64,000 nt of DNA from Corynebacterium terpenotabidum Y-11. GTDB taxonomy: Bacteria > Actinomycetota > Actinomycetes > Mycobacteriales > Mycobacteriaceae. Below the pieces are notes generated by a model that saw only the letters and a list, made by a program, of their open reading frames with translations, searched no databases and had not been told where the DNA came from. Each line of letters opens with the position of its first letter. Position 1 is the stretch's first letter. Positions 17,363-26,790 of this stretch are shown here, one piece after another. Both the position numbers and the translations under genes were made by a program. The stretch is taken from NCBI RefSeq assembly GCF_000418365.1, contig NC_021663.1:1736001-1800000 (forward strand), given 5' to 3'.

Positions 17363-18970
17363 GTGAGTGACCACACCTGGTTCATCATCGCGATGGTGAT
17401 CTACCTGATCGCCATGCTGTCCATCGGTATCTGGAGCTACTTCCAGACCGACGAGTACGAGGACTACATGGTCGGCGGTCGCGGACTGAACCCGTTCGTC
17501 GCCGCCCTCTCCGCCGGCGCCTCCGACATGTCCGGCTGGCTGCTGATGGGACTGCCCGGTGCCATCTTCGTCAGCGGCTTCTCCGAACTGTGGATCGCCA
17601 TCGGCCTGCTCATCGGCAGCTGGTGCAACTGGAAGTGGATCGCCCCACGCCTGCGCAGCTACACCGAGATCGCCCGGAACTCCATCACGATCCCGTCCTT
17701 CCTGGAGAACCGGCTGCGCGACCGCAGTCACACCCTGCGCATCCTCTCCGGCATCATCATCCTGGTGTTCTTCACCTTCTACGTCTCCTCCGGCATGGTG
17801 GCCGGTGGGCGCTATTTCGAGTCCAGCTTCGACGGTGACTATTTCGTCGGACTCGCCATCATCGGTGTGGTGACGGTGCTCTACACCTTCGTCGGCGGGT
17901 TCCTCGCGGTCTCCTACACCGACGTCGTCCAGGGCTCGATGATGTTCCTCGCACTGGTTCTCGTGCCGACCTTCGCCATCCTGCACATGGACAACCCCGG
18001 CGACATCTTCACCTTCCAGACCGAGCACGCCTACGGCGCCCTAGAGAGCATCCCGGCGAACTCCCAGTGGTTCTCACTGTTCAGTGGGGTGTCCTTCATC
18101 GCCATCATCTCGAACCTTGCCTGGGGTCTGGGATACTTCGGCCAACCGCACATCATCGTGCGATTCATGGCCATGCGGAAGCCCTCGGACGCCACCGCGG
18201 GACGCCGGTGGGGAGTCGGTTGGATGGCGCTGTGCCTCGTCGGTGCGGTGTTCATCGCCATCGTCGGTCCCGCCTTCTTCGCCGAGGGCGGCTATGACAT
18301 CACGGACACCAAGAACTACGAGACGAACTTCCTCGACATGGCGTCCATCCTCTTCCACCCGCTGATCGCAGGGCTGATCCTCACCGCCGTCCTGGCGGCG
18401 ATCATGTCCACGGTCTCCTCGCAGCTGCTGGTGGTCGCCTCGGCACTGGTGGAGGACATCTATGCCGGTCTGATCAACAAGTCGGCAACGGACACCACGC
18501 TGAAGAACCTGTCGCGGGCGATGATCATCATCGTCGCCGTCATCGCCGCACTCGTCGCCCTCGACCCGGATTCCGCGATCCTCGGTCTCGTCGAGTTCGC
18601 CTGGGCCGGCTTCGGCGCCTCGTTCGGTCCGGTGATCATCGCCGCACTGTTCTGGCGCCGGCTCAATGTGCCGGGCGCGGTCGCCGGCATGGCTGGCGGT
18701 GCACTCGTGGCCTTCATCTGGGGCGGCCTTCCGCAGTTCAACGTCATGGACAAGCCTTTCGGGCTCTACGAGATGATCCCGGGGGTGGCGGTCAACGTCC
18801 TCCTCCTGATCATCGTGAGCCTCAGGACCGCCGCGCCCGACGACGAGGTCACCACCGAATTCGATGAGGCGACCCGGCTGGCCCGCCTCGCCGAATCGGA
18901 CACGAGCCTGGACATCGCCTCCGCCCGGGAGCTGATCCTCGCCGAGGACGGGAAGTCCGTCACCAGCTGA
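17363..18970 (+). CDS. putP: Sodium/proline symporter
   Basis: Sodium-coupled uptake of proline, a nutrient and osmoprotectant. 535 residues of the SSS family with about 13 membrane segments. Family signatures are DEYEDYMVGGRGLNPFVAALSAGASDMS near the N-terminus, YTFVGGFLAVSYTDVVQGSMM (Na+/substrate site) and FVGVTAV-like helices after AIMSTVSSQLLVVASALVEDIY. GTG 17363 is preceded by AAGGAG at good spacing. A TACCCT -10-like box is upstream near 17318. The C-terminal tail is short and acidic. Confidence 0.9.
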   Translation: MSDHTWFIIAMVIYLIAMLSIGIWSYFQTDEYEDYMVGGRGLNPFVAALSAGASDMSGWLLMGLPGAIFVSGFSELWIAIGLLIGSWCNWKWIAPRLRSYTEIARNSITIPSFLENRLRDRSHTLRILSGIIILVFFTFYVSSGMVAGGRYFESSFDGDYFVGLAIIGVVTVLYTFVGGFLAVSYTDVVQGSMMFLALVLVPTFAILHMDNPGDIFTFQTEHAYGALESIPANSQWFSLFSGVSFIAIISNLAWGLGYFGQPHIIVRFMAMRKPSDATAGRRWGVGWMALCLVGAVFIAIVGPAFFAEGGYDITDTKNYETNFLDMASILFHPLIAGLILTAVLAAIMSTVSSQLLVVASALVEDIYAGLINKSATDTTLKNLSRAMIIIVAVIAALVALDPDSAILGLVEFAWAGFGASFGPVIIAALFWRRLNVPGAVAGMAGGALVAFIWGGLPQFNVMDKPFGLYEMIPGVAVNVLLLIIVSLRTAAPDDEVTTEFDEATRLARLAESDTSLDIASARELILAEDGKSVTS

Positions 18971-19019
18971 CAGCATCCCGTCGTGAACCGACCGGTCGGC
19001 CGTGGAGTCCAACTAGGGT

Positions 19020-19739
19020 ATGGAACTTCCACGACCGGCCTTTCTGTACCCGGGTCCGCGCCCGACGACGACCACCGCGGTCCTCCGGCTGTCCGGCTGC
19101 CTCGCCCTCTGCCTCGCCCTCAGCATCGCCGTCTGCCTTGCCCTGACGCCCGGATCCTCCTCCGCGCTCGCCCCCACAGACACCGACCGGCGCCTCGTGG
19201 CGTCCCTGCTCGACCGTGTCGACACCGTCCCTCGCCGTGTGCATGTCGTCGGCTACGAGCGCGACGAGTTCGGGGATTGGTCGACACAGGTGACCCCCGA
19301 AGGTCATCTGTGCACCACCCGCGACGTCGTGCTGTTCCAGACCTTCGGGACGCCTGCCGTTGCCCCGGACGTGGCCCGGACCGACTGCCCCCGCGCCACG
19401 GGTTCGGCCACAGATGTCTACACCGGGAACCCGATGGTGCCCGGTGATGTCCAGATCGACCACGTCGTCCCGCTCGCCGCCGCCTGGGACCACGGCGCAC
19501 ACGGCTGGCCCCGGTCCCTCCGGACCGCCTTCGCCAATGACGACGGGAGCAACCTGCTTGCAGTCTCGGCGGAGGCGAACCAGTCGAAGAGCGACGGCAC
19601 CCCCGGCGAGTGGTTGCCCACCGCCGGGGGTGCCGTCCCCTGCGCCTACCTGGCCCGGTATCTCACGGTCAGCGTGTCATACCGGTTGACCCTCAGCGCC
19701 GATGACGCGGACGCCGCCCGCCGGGTCTGCCGTCTCTAG
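19020..19739 (+). CDS. Secreted HNH endonuclease family protein (DUF1524-type)
   Basis: 239 residues. A hydrophobic stretch at about residues 20-50 (LSGCLALCLALSIAVCLALTPGSSSALA) serves as a signal peptide. The mature part has the HNH core DHVVPLAAAWDHGA near residue 147, then N..NLLAVSAEANQSKSD and the GEWLPTAGGAVPC/CAYLARYLTV tail of extracellular actinobacterial nucleases. Four cysteines after the signal could form disulfides. ATG 19020 directly follows TAGGGT, too close for a leaderless start, so transcription probably begins elsewhere. Its stop overlaps the convergent DEAD-box stop in CTAG. Likely extracellular nucleic-acid hydrolysis. Confidence 0.8.
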   Translation: MELPRPAFLYPGPRPTTTTAVLRLSGCLALCLALSIAVCLALTPGSSSALAPTDTDRRLVASLLDRVDTVPRRVHVVGYERDEFGDWSTQVTPEGHLCTTRDVVLFQTFGTPAVAPDVARTDCPRATGSATDVYTGNPMVPGDVQIDHVVPLAAAWDHGAHGWPRSLRTAFANDDGSNLLAVSAEANQSKSDGTPGEWLPTAGGAVPCAYLARYLTVSVSYRLTLSADDADAARRVCRL

Positions 19740-21970
19740 TCGCGGTCACGCCGTCCACGGTAACCGCCGCGGTCCCCACCCCGGTCGTTGCGGTCATTGC
19801 GGTCGTACCGGTCATTCCGGTTGCCACGCCAGCTGCTGCGTCCACCGTGGTCGCGGCTGCCGTGGTCACGGTTTCCGCGGTCCCGGTCGAAACGGCCCCG
19901 GTCGGAGTACCGGTCGCCACGCTCACCGCGTCCGCCTCGGTCGTCGCGGCCACGACTGTAACCGCCGCGGCCGCCGCGGCTCTCGCCACCGTCGCGGTCG
20001 TCGCGGTCCCGACGGTTCCGGCCCGGTCGTCCGGCCGGAGCACCCGGATCGGGCTCAATGTTGATCAGTTTGCCGGAGATGCGGGTCTGGTCGAGCTGTT
20101 CGAAGACCTCCTTCGGCAGGTCCGCCGGCAGCTCCACCAGGGAGTGCTCGGAGAAGATGCTGATCCGTCCGAAGTCACGGGAGTTCAGACCGCCCTCATT
20201 GGCCAGCGCACCGACGATGGCCCCGGGACGCACCCGCTGACGGTGGCCGACGCTGACGCGGTACACGGCCAGTTCCTTGCCGTTACGGTCGGTGACCTTC
20301 GGAGCCTCCTTCGAGAAACGCTCGGAGAACGGCCGGTGGACGCCGGGGCTGTCGTCGAAGTCGCGGTCGTCACGGGTGCGACGTTCCCGACGCTGCGGTT
20401 CCTGGATCTCCTTCGTGTAGAAGGGCTCCTTACCCTGCATCTTGGCCGCGAGGGCGGCCGCGACATCGGTCGGGGTGACGTCATTCGCCTCAACGTAGCC
20501 GGTGACCAGGTCACGGAAGACGTCCACCTCGCTGCCGCCGAGTGCCTCGGTGATCGAGGCGAAGAACTTCGCCTTGCGGGCGTTGTTGACCTCGTCGACG
20601 CTGGGCAGCTCGATCTCGTTGAGGTGCGACTTCGTGACCCGCTCGATGTTCTTCAGCAGGCGACGCTCACGCGGGGTGACGAAGAGGATCGCCCGACCGC
20701 TACGACCGGCCCGGCCCGTCCTACCGATGCGGTGGACGTAGGACTCGGTGTCCCGCGGGATGTCGTAGTTGAAGACATGGGTGATCCGGTCGACATCGAG
20801 GCCACGGGCGGCGACGTCGGTGGCCACAAGGATGTCCAGTCGGCCGTCCTTGAGCTGGTCGACGGTCCGCTCACGCTGGTTCTGGGCGATGTCGCCGTTG
20901 ATCGCGGCAGCCTCGAAACCCCGGGCCCGGAGCTTCTCGGCGAGTTCCTCGGTGTCGCTCTTGGTGCGGACGAAGAGGATCATCGCCTCGAACTCGGTGA
21001 CCTCCAGGATGCGGGTCAGGGCGTCAAGCTTGTTGCGGTGCGACACCATCAGGTAGTCCTGCGTGATGTTGTCGTTGGTCCGCTGCTCGGACTTGACCGA
21101 GTACTCCACGGCGTCATTGAGGTATTGCTTGGACAGCCGCCGGATCGCCGACGGCATCGTGGCGGAGAACAGGGCGACCTGGCGGGAGTCAGGGGTGTCC
21201 GAGAGGATGCGCTCGACATCTTCCTGGAAACCCATGTTCAGCATCTCGTCGGCCTCGTCGAGGACCAGGAAACGCAGCTGCGACAGGTCGAGGCTGCCCT
21301 TCTCCAGGTGATCGATGACCCGGCCCGGGGTACCGACCACCACGTGCGCGCCGCGCCGGAGACCGGACAGCTGGGCACCGTAGGGGGCACCACCGTAGAT
21401 TGGGAGGATGTTCACGCCACCGAGCTGGGCGGCAAAGGACTCGAAGGCGTCCGCCGACTGGAGGGCGAGCTCACGGGTCGGTGCCAGGACGAGCACCTGG
21501 GGGTGCCGCTCGTTGACGTCGAGCCGGGACAGTGCCGGCAGTGCGAAGGCGGCGGTCTTGCCGGTACCGGTCTGGGCCAGACCGACGACGTCGCGTCCTT
21601 CCATGAGAGCCGGGATGGTCATCGACTGGATCGGGGACGGGGTGACGTAGCCGACCTTACGAACCGCGTCGAGGATGCGGTCGGGCAGCCCGAGGCCGTC
21701 GAATCCGTTGGACGCCTCGGTCTCGGAGATTTCTTCGGTGGCCGTGTCCACCGTCTCGTCTGTGGTGTTGTCTGTGGTCTCGTCGGTCGATGCAGATGAT
21801 TCTTCGGTGGCGTTCCCGTCCGCGGTCTTCTCGGAATCATCTGCGCCCACGTTGTCACCGACACCCGGGGTGGTCTCCACCGGGGTCTCGAGCAGATCGT
21901 TCTGAGGAACCGTCGACTGGGAGGTGTCCGGCTGGTTATCGTCGCCGGAAACGTTCTCAGTGTCAGTCAT
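19736..21970 (-). CDS. deaD: DEAD-box RNA helicase (DeaD/CsdA-type)
   Basis: ATP-dependent RNA unwinding for ribosome assembly, mRNA decay or cold adaptation. About 744 residues: acidic, Thr/Glu-rich N-terminal tail (1-95), Q motif FDGLGLPDRILDAVRKVGYVTPSPIQ, motif I AQTGTGKTAAF, PTRELALQ, GTPGRVIDHL, motif II VLDEADEMLNMGF, SAT, ARGLDVDRITHVFNYD and HRIGRTGRAGR, then a DbpA-type RNA-binding domain (VGHRQRVRPGAIVGALANE) and an RGG/Arg-Asp-rich tail of about 90 residues. ATG 21970 lies 7 nt after TACAGT (21983-21978), so it is leaderless. Open frame further upstream is antisense to the permease and is not coding. Confidence 0.93.
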   Translation of the reverse strand: MTDTENVSGDDNQPDTSQSTVPQNDLLETPVETTPGVGDNVGADDSEKTADGNATEESSASTDETTDNTTDETVDTATEEISETEASNGFDGLGLPDRILDAVRKVGYVTPSPIQSMTIPALMEGRDVVGLAQTGTGKTAAFALPALSRLDVNERHPQVLVLAPTRELALQSADAFESFAAQLGGVNILPIYGGAPYGAQLSGLRRGAHVVVGTPGRVIDHLEKGSLDLSQLRFLVLDEADEMLNMGFQEDVERILSDTPDSRQVALFSATMPSAIRRLSKQYLNDAVEYSVKSEQRTNDNITQDYLMVSHRNKLDALTRILEVTEFEAMILFVRTKSDTEELAEKLRARGFEAAAINGDIAQNQRERTVDQLKDGRLDILVATDVAARGLDVDRITHVFNYDIPRDTESYVHRIGRTGRAGRSGRAILFVTPRERRLLKNIERVTKSHLNEIELPSVDEVNNARKAKFFASITEALGGSEVDVFRDLVTGYVEANDVTPTDVAAALAAKMQGKEPFYTKEIQEPQRRERRTRDDRDFDDSPGVHRPFSERFSKEAPKVTDRNGKELAVYRVSVGHRQRVRPGAIVGALANEGGLNSRDFGRISIFSEHSLVELPADLPKEVFEQLDQTRISGKLINIEPDPGAPAGRPGRNRRDRDDRDGGESRGGRGGYSRGRDDRGGRGERGDRYSDRGRFDRDRGNRDHGSRDHGGRSSWRGNRNDRYDRNDRNDRGGDRGGYRGRRDRD

Positions 21971-21977
21971 TGCGACC

Positions 21978-21983
21978 ACTGTA
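21978..21983 (-). promoter_or_regulatory. -10 box of the DEAD-box helicase gene
   Basis: TACAGT on the minus strand lies 7 nt before ATG 21970, consistent with leaderless transcription. It faces the permease promoter about 80 bp away. Confidence 0.5.
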
Positions 21984-22062
21984 CGGGCAGGGGTTGCCAA
22001 AAGCGATTCGGGAGAGGCACCCCGGGAGACGGCTCGGTACAGCTGACCGGGATCGCGCTGAC

Positions 22063-22068
22063 TATGAT
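22063..22068 (+). promoter_or_regulatory. -10 box of the permease promoter
   Basis: TATGAT lies 7 nt before GTG 22076. An ATG inside the box (22064) is in frame but would lie upstream of the expected transcription start, so GTG 22076 is preferred. Confidence 0.55.
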
Positions 22069-22075
22069 GTCGCCC

Positions 22076-23488
22076 GTGACTGACACCGCAGAGGGGATCT
22101 CCCGCCAACTCCACCGCGCCCTGACCCACCGGCACATCCATTTCATCGCCCTGGGTTCCGCTATCGGCACCGGTCTCTTCTACGGATCCTCCGGCGCCAT
22201 CAGCGCCGCCGGGCCTGGCGTGGTGTTCGTGTACCTGCTCGGTGGCGCGGTGGTGTACTTCATGCTCCGCGCCCTCGGCGAAATGGCGGTCGCGAACCCC
22301 GTCGCCGGTTCCTTCGCCGAATACTGCCGCCGCTACCTGGGCGGATGGGCCGGATACATCACCGGGTGGATGTACGCCTTCGAGATGATCATCGTCTGTC
22401 TCGCAGACCTGACGGCGGTGGCCCTGTACATGGAGTTCTGGTTCCCCGATACGCCCAGCTGGGTGTGGGTCGCCGTTTCCCTGATCATCGTCGCCGCCGC
22501 CAACCTGGCGAGTGCCCGCTGGTACGGCGAACTGGAGTTCTGGTTCACCCTGGTCAAGGTGACGGCGGTCGTCGCGATGATTCTCGGCGGCGCCGCAATC
22601 CTCGTGTTCAACGTCGACACCGGCGGCTCTCCCGGCATCTCGAATCTCTGGAATGACGGCGGGGTGTTCCCGAACGGTGTCAGCGGCGTCCTCAGCTCCC
22701 TCATCCTGGTCCTCTTCGCCTTCGGGGGAACCGAGGTCATCGGGGTCACCGCCGGCGAGGCGAAGGACCATGAGACGGCGATCCCGAAGGCCATCAACAC
22801 GGTCCCGGTGCGGATCCTCTTGTTCTACGTCCTCGCCATCCTGGTGATCGTGTCGGTCACACCGTGGCGCGAGATCACCGGCGAGGAATCACCCTTCGTC
22901 CAGATCTTCAGCAGCCTGGGTGTCGGGTGGGCGGCGTCCCTGCTCAATGTCGTGGTGCTCACCGCCGCCCTCTCCGCCATCAATTCGGACCTCTACGGGG
23001 CAGGTCGCGTGGTTTTCGGTATGGCCCGTGAACACCTCGCCCCGTCAGTGTTCGCCCGTCTGAACCCGCGGGGCGTACCGGTCACCACGGTCAGTGCGAT
23101 GCTGGTCGTCCTGGTCATCGGCGTTGCCCTGCAGCTGTGGAATACCACGGCGGCGGATCTCTTCACGTCGATCGCGGCGCTCGCGACCTTCGCCACCGTC
23201 TTCGTCTGGTTGATGATCCTGCTGGCTCATCTTGCCAGCCGGCACGGCTGGGGCGACCGGCCACCGGTGGACCCGGATACCTTGACCTTCCGCGTGCCAC
23301 TGTGGCCCTGGGGCCAGTACCTGGCGATCGGCGTCATTGTCCTGACCTTCGGCACCATGGCCTGGATGGCGGACTTCCGGTCCGCACTCGTCGCGGGGGT
23401 GGTGTTCATCGTCTCGATGACGCTGCTCTACCCGCTGACCCGACGACATGCGCGTCCGGGGGTGTCGCGGACCGCGTCCCGGGCCTGA
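22076..23488 (+). CDS. Amino-acid permease (APC superfamily, AAT family)
   Basis: Proton-coupled amino-acid uptake, 470 residues and about 12 membrane helices. The AAT signature is near the N-terminus: LTHRHIHFIALGSAIGTGLFYGSSGAISAAGPG, then EMAVANPVAGSFAEYCRRYLGGWAGYITGW and FAFGGTEVIGVTAGEAKDHETAIPKAINTVP. Relatives transport proline, aromatic acids, GABA or alanine; substrate is not predictable. The leaderless GTG start follows a clear -10. A second permease of the same family is encoded at 45085-46521. Confidence 0.9.
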   Translation: MTDTAEGISRQLHRALTHRHIHFIALGSAIGTGLFYGSSGAISAAGPGVVFVYLLGGAVVYFMLRALGEMAVANPVAGSFAEYCRRYLGGWAGYITGWMYAFEMIIVCLADLTAVALYMEFWFPDTPSWVWVAVSLIIVAAANLASARWYGELEFWFTLVKVTAVVAMILGGAAILVFNVDTGGSPGISNLWNDGGVFPNGVSGVLSSLILVLFAFGGTEVIGVTAGEAKDHETAIPKAINTVPVRILLFYVLAILVIVSVTPWREITGEESPFVQIFSSLGVGWAASLLNVVVLTAALSAINSDLYGAGRVVFGMAREHLAPSVFARLNPRGVPVTTVSAMLVVLVIGVALQLWNTTAADLFTSIAALATFATVFVWLMILLAHLASRHGWGDRPPVDPDTLTFRVPLWPWGQYLAIGVIVLTFGTMAWMADFRSALVAGVVFIVSMTLLYPLTRRHARPGVSRTASRA

Positions 23489-23575
23489 ACAGACAGGCAA
23501 CTAGCTCGGCATGTGGGTTCTGAACTAGCGTAGGGGGAAACGGCACCCCGTACCTTGACGAGAAGAGGACACTCA

Positions 23576-25030
23576 ATGACTGCAGAAGCACCCGCCAACC
23601 AGAGCGACTGGAGTTCCCGCATTGCGCTGGCCCAGCAGATGCTTCCCCTGATCACCCGACTGCATAACGAGCACAACGTCGTCACCTCGGTCTTCGGTCG
23701 GCTTCTCGTCAACGTCACCGATATCGACATCATCAAGAACCACCGCTACGCCCGACTGGTCACCGACCGTGAACTGCCGCTGACCGCGACCCTGCCGATC
23801 ATGCAGGAACTGGTGTCGATGAACCTCGGTACCGCGTCCATCGACCTCGGTCGGCTGGCCACCGGTTTCGAGGCCGAAGGCGGTGACCTGCGCACCTACC
23901 TGGAGCGGGAGCTCGCCGAGGTGATCGACAAGCACTCCGAGAAGGATCCGGTGGACGTCGTCCTCTACGGTTTCGGACGCATCGGTCGCCTCCTCGCCCG
24001 GCTGCTGATCTCCCGCGAAGCGACCTACGGAGGCGTCCGACTGCGCGCGGTGGTCCTGCGCAAGAAGAGCTCCGACGATATCGACAAGCGCGCGAGCCTG
24101 CTGCGTCGTGACTCGATCCACGGGGCCTTCGACGGCGCCATCACGGTGGATGAGGAGAACGAGGTGATCTGGGCCAACGGCACCGCCATCCAGGTGATCT
24201 ACGCGTCCGATCCGTCCGACATCGACTACACCGCCTACGGCATCGACAACGCCATCCTGGTGGACAACACCGGTGCATGGCGGGACCGGGCCGGCCTGTC
24301 GAAGCACCTGGAGTCGAAGGGGATCGCCAAGGTGCTGCTCACCGCACCGGGCAAGGGCGATGTGAAGAACATCGTCTACGGGATCAACCACGACGACATC
24401 GAAGACACCGACCGGGTCCTCTCCGCAGCGTCCTGCACCACCAACGGGATCACTCCGGTCCTCAAGGTCATCAACGACCGCTACGGCATCGTCCACGGCC
24501 ACGTCGAGACGGTGCACTCCTTCACCAACGACCAGAATCTCACCGACAACTTCCACAAGGGTCCGCGTCGCGGCCGCGCGGCCGGCCTGAACATGGTGCT
24601 CACGGAAACTGGCGCCGCGAAGGCCGTCGCTAAGGCACTCCCGGAGCTCGCCGGCAAACTCACCGGTAACGCCATCCGCGTCCCCACGCCCGATGTCTCC
24701 ATGGCGGTGCTGAACCTCAACCTGGCTTCCGAGACCAGTCGTGACGAGGTCAACGATTACCTCAACAAGGTGGCACTGCACTCGGACCTGCGTCAGCAGA
24801 TCGACTACATCAAGTCCCCCGACGTGGTCTCCTCCGACTTCGTCGGCTCCACCCACGCCGGCATCGTGGACGGCTTGGCGACCATCGCGGAGGGCAACAA
24901 CCTGGTGCTCTACGTCTGGTACGACAACGAGTACGGTTACTCCAACCAGGTGATCCGCATCGTCGAAGACATCGCCGGCGCCCGACCGCAGGTGTACCCG
25001 AAGCGGATCGAGTCCGCCGAACTGGCCTGA
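23576..25030 (+). CDS. gapB: Glyceraldehyde-3-phosphate dehydrogenase, long GapB-type
   Basis: Interconverts glyceraldehyde-3-phosphate and 1,3-bisphosphoglycerate. 484 residues, about 150 longer than glycolytic GAPDH: a helical N-terminal extension of about 125 residues precedes the Rossmann motif VDVVLYGFGRIGRLLARLL. The catalytic cysteine is Cys287 in SAASCTTNGITPVLK; VHSFTNDQNLTDN and the C-terminal YVWYDNEYGYSNQVIRIVED follow. Length and extension match C. glutamicum GapB/GapX (about 480), which works in the gluconeogenic direction. ATG 23576 follows AGAGGA; TAGCGT upstream (around 23526) may be its -10. A strong terminator follows. Confidence 0.93.
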   Translation: MTAEAPANQSDWSSRIALAQQMLPLITRLHNEHNVVTSVFGRLLVNVTDIDIIKNHRYARLVTDRELPLTATLPIMQELVSMNLGTASIDLGRLATGFEAEGGDLRTYLERELAEVIDKHSEKDPVDVVLYGFGRIGRLLARLLISREATYGGVRLRAVVLRKKSSDDIDKRASLLRRDSIHGAFDGAITVDEENEVIWANGTAIQVIYASDPSDIDYTAYGIDNAILVDNTGAWRDRAGLSKHLESKGIAKVLLTAPGKGDVKNIVYGINHDDIEDTDRVLSAASCTTNGITPVLKVINDRYGIVHGHVETVHSFTNDQNLTDNFHKGPRRGRAAGLNMVLTETGAAKAVAKALPELAGKLTGNAIRVPTPDVSMAVLNLNLASETSRDEVNDYLNKVALHSDLRQQIDYIKSPDVVSSDFVGSTHAGIVDGLATIAEGNNLVLYVWYDNEYGYSNQVIRIVEDIAGARPQVYPKRIESAELA

Positions 25031-25042
25031 TCCATCCCAAAT

Positions 25043-25080
25043 CGCCCACTCGTTCGATTTATTCGACGGGTGGGCGTTTT
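25043..25080 (+). terminator. Intrinsic terminator after gapB
   Basis: CGCCCACTCG pairs with CGGGTGGGCG (one G-U) around an AT-rich loop of about 14 nt and is followed by TTTT. Confidence 0.85.
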
Positions 25081-25111
25081 GGCGTCCGCGCCCCGTCTAC
25101 CGTCAACGGAC

Positions 25112-25624
25112 ATGGACGACCACACCGCACCACCCGCAGTCCGACCATCTGTCCGGACGGATGATCTGCAGCGCGCCCTGGACGTCTGCGGGTCGACGCT
25201 CCGCCACCCCCGCAGCCTCTACCGTTCCACCCCCGCCTGGCGACCCCCGGTCGTGACCGTCACCGCAGGAAGCGCGCGGTACCGGTTGTGCGCCGCGCGT
25301 CGGCGGATCCCACGGGAACTCTGGGTCAGCCTGAGCCGCCGCTCCCCCGACGCCGTTCCACCGGACGGGGAGTCGCTCTACCTCGTCTCCCTCGCCGCCA
25401 CGGCCCTCCCTCCGGCACCGGGCACACCCTCCCCGCCAACAGCAGATCCGCTCGCCGGGATTCTGGAGGTTCTTGACCTGCTCACCACCGGAGTCGGCCA
25501 CCCGGTGGCAGCCAGGGTCCGGAGGTCATCGCCCTGCACGGCGATCCGGCACCACACTGTCACCGGGGGCGAGCTGGCGGTCCTGGGTCGACAGTTCCTG
25601 CCCCCGCCCGATGTGGCGGCGTGA
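25112..25624 (+). CDS. Hypothetical protein
   Basis: 170 residues, not recognised. Arg/Pro/Thr-rich with segments such as TDDLQRALDVCGSTLRHPRSLYRSTPAWRPP and a short hydrophobic stretch LYLVSLAATALPP; no signal peptide or membrane helix. ATG 25112 sits 8 nt after TACCGT (25098-25103), suggesting a leaderless transcript just downstream of the gapB terminator. It converges with the next gene, 5 bp between stops. An opposing open frame (25103-25501) exists, so the coding strand is not beyond doubt; the promoter and full use of the gap favour this one. Confidence 0.55.
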   Translation: MDDHTAPPAVRPSVRTDDLQRALDVCGSTLRHPRSLYRSTPAWRPPVVTVTAGSARYRLCAARRRIPRELWVSLSRRSPDAVPPDGESLYLVSLAATALPPAPGTPSPPTADPLAGILEVLDLLTTGVGHPVAARVRRSSPCTAIRHHTVTGGELAVLGRQFLPPPDVAA

Positions 25625-25629
25625 CATGG

Positions 25630-26472
25630 TCAGCCGATCGGATCCACGTTCCCGTCGTCGAGGTCCGGACCGGTCAGGTCCGGAATGTGTCCATCCATTG
25701 TCCCCGCCACCTCGTCAAAGCCGTCGAGATCCTCCCCGTCCTCCCACAGTTCCTCGAGTGGGACGAGAAGCTCCTCCCAGGCCGCGGCCTGCTCCTGCGC
25801 GACGAACAGGACGTCAAAGAGCCGGTCGAAGTCGGTGTAGGAGCCGAGCTCCAGGACCTCCTCGGTCATGTCCGCAATGTCCCTGACGAGCCCTTCCAGG
25901 ATCCGTTGCCGGTCAGCGTCCGCGGCGATCGACGCATCATCGACCGGCTCCGGGTCGACATCCTCGTCCCAGAGTTCGCCGACCGCCTGGTCCATCAACT
26001 CCTCAAAGTCCTCACCCAGCGTAATGAACTGCACCCGCGCGGTCGGCACATCTTCCTCCCCGTCAAAGGTGACGACGAGCTCAGAGCTCTCACCGACTTC
26101 GGCACTGACCGTAAGCGCATCCACCGGATCCTGGATGAACTCAAGGTCCGCAATCCGGGGATCCGCCCCGTCCATCAGGTCACGGACCGTGCCGACGACA
26201 AGGTCGGTGGCGACATGGCGGGCAACCGTGGCCACCGCGTCCTCGACAGAGAAGACCACGCCGACGAGCGCAGCCTCGAACTCCTCGTCATCCTCGGCGA
26301 CATCGGCCATAGCCAGGAACACGTTGGCTCCCGGTATACCGGTTCCCCCGGTGATGTCCACGAACTGGATCTCCAGGTCTTCCGAAACCGGGACGAAGAG
26401 GGTCCCGTCGTTGACGCGGGATTCGATTCCTTCCGCGTCCAGCGCTTCGGCAATGTCCACATAGAAACCCAC
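25630..26472 (-). CDS. Conserved acidic hypothetical protein
   Basis: 280 residues, strikingly acidic (rich in Asp, Glu, Val; few Lys), no membrane segment or signal peptide. The N-terminus (MGFYVDIAEALDAEGIESRVNDGTLFVPVSEDLEIQFV) resembles small alpha/beta domains of the YbjN/T3SS-chaperone type, but this is weak. The second half is helical with ADMTEEVLELGSYTDFDRLFDVLFVAQEQAAAWEELL. Start ATG 26472 follows GGAGGT-like sequence. No function assigned. Its upstream gap is shared with odhA, transcribed divergently. Confidence 0.75.
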   Translation of the reverse strand: MGFYVDIAEALDAEGIESRVNDGTLFVPVSEDLEIQFVDITGGTGIPGANVFLAMADVAEDDEEFEAALVGVVFSVEDAVATVARHVATDLVVGTVRDLMDGADPRIADLEFIQDPVDALTVSAEVGESSELVVTFDGEEDVPTARVQFITLGEDFEELMDQAVGELWDEDVDPEPVDDASIAADADRQRILEGLVRDIADMTEEVLELGSYTDFDRLFDVLFVAQEQAAAWEELLVPLEELWEDGEDLDGFDEVAGTMDGHIPDLTGPDLDDGNVDPIG

Positions 26473-26790
26473 GGGGGGACCTCCTACGGCTCACTCCACA
26501 CGGGTCGCCCCGGGCACGTCACCCGGGCACGCCGTCGGCAGCAGCCCCCATGCTAGTCGAAGATCTCCGTGACCCCCGGGGCCGGACAGGTGTGGACACC
26601 TCGCCGCCCCAGGGTGGCGTGACCGTCCAGCCGGAGCCCGGAAAAACGGGGCCCCGCAACACCAATTGCTGAAAATATAAAGAATGTCGCGGATTTCCGG
26701 GACAACCCCTACAACAACGTGGTACAGGCCACATGTAGTAGTGTGGTTGACCGAGATTGACAACATCATGAAAAGAGGCGAGGACCTGCT
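26473..26790. promoter_or_regulatory. Divergent odhA upstream region
   Basis: A 318-bp gap without a gene. It contains an unusually AT-rich patch (about 26665-26695) and TAGTGT near 26738, a possible -10 for odhA giving a leader of about 45 nt. Odh expression is catabolically controlled in C. glutamicum, but no convincing GlxR (TGTGA-N6-TCACA) site was found by eye. Confidence 0.35.

Noticed and set aside
21971..22771. In-frame extension of the DEAD-box gene upstream to 22771
   Set aside because: It is antisense to a clear permease gene, has no conserved domain, and a leaderless start with TACAGT fits ATG 21970.
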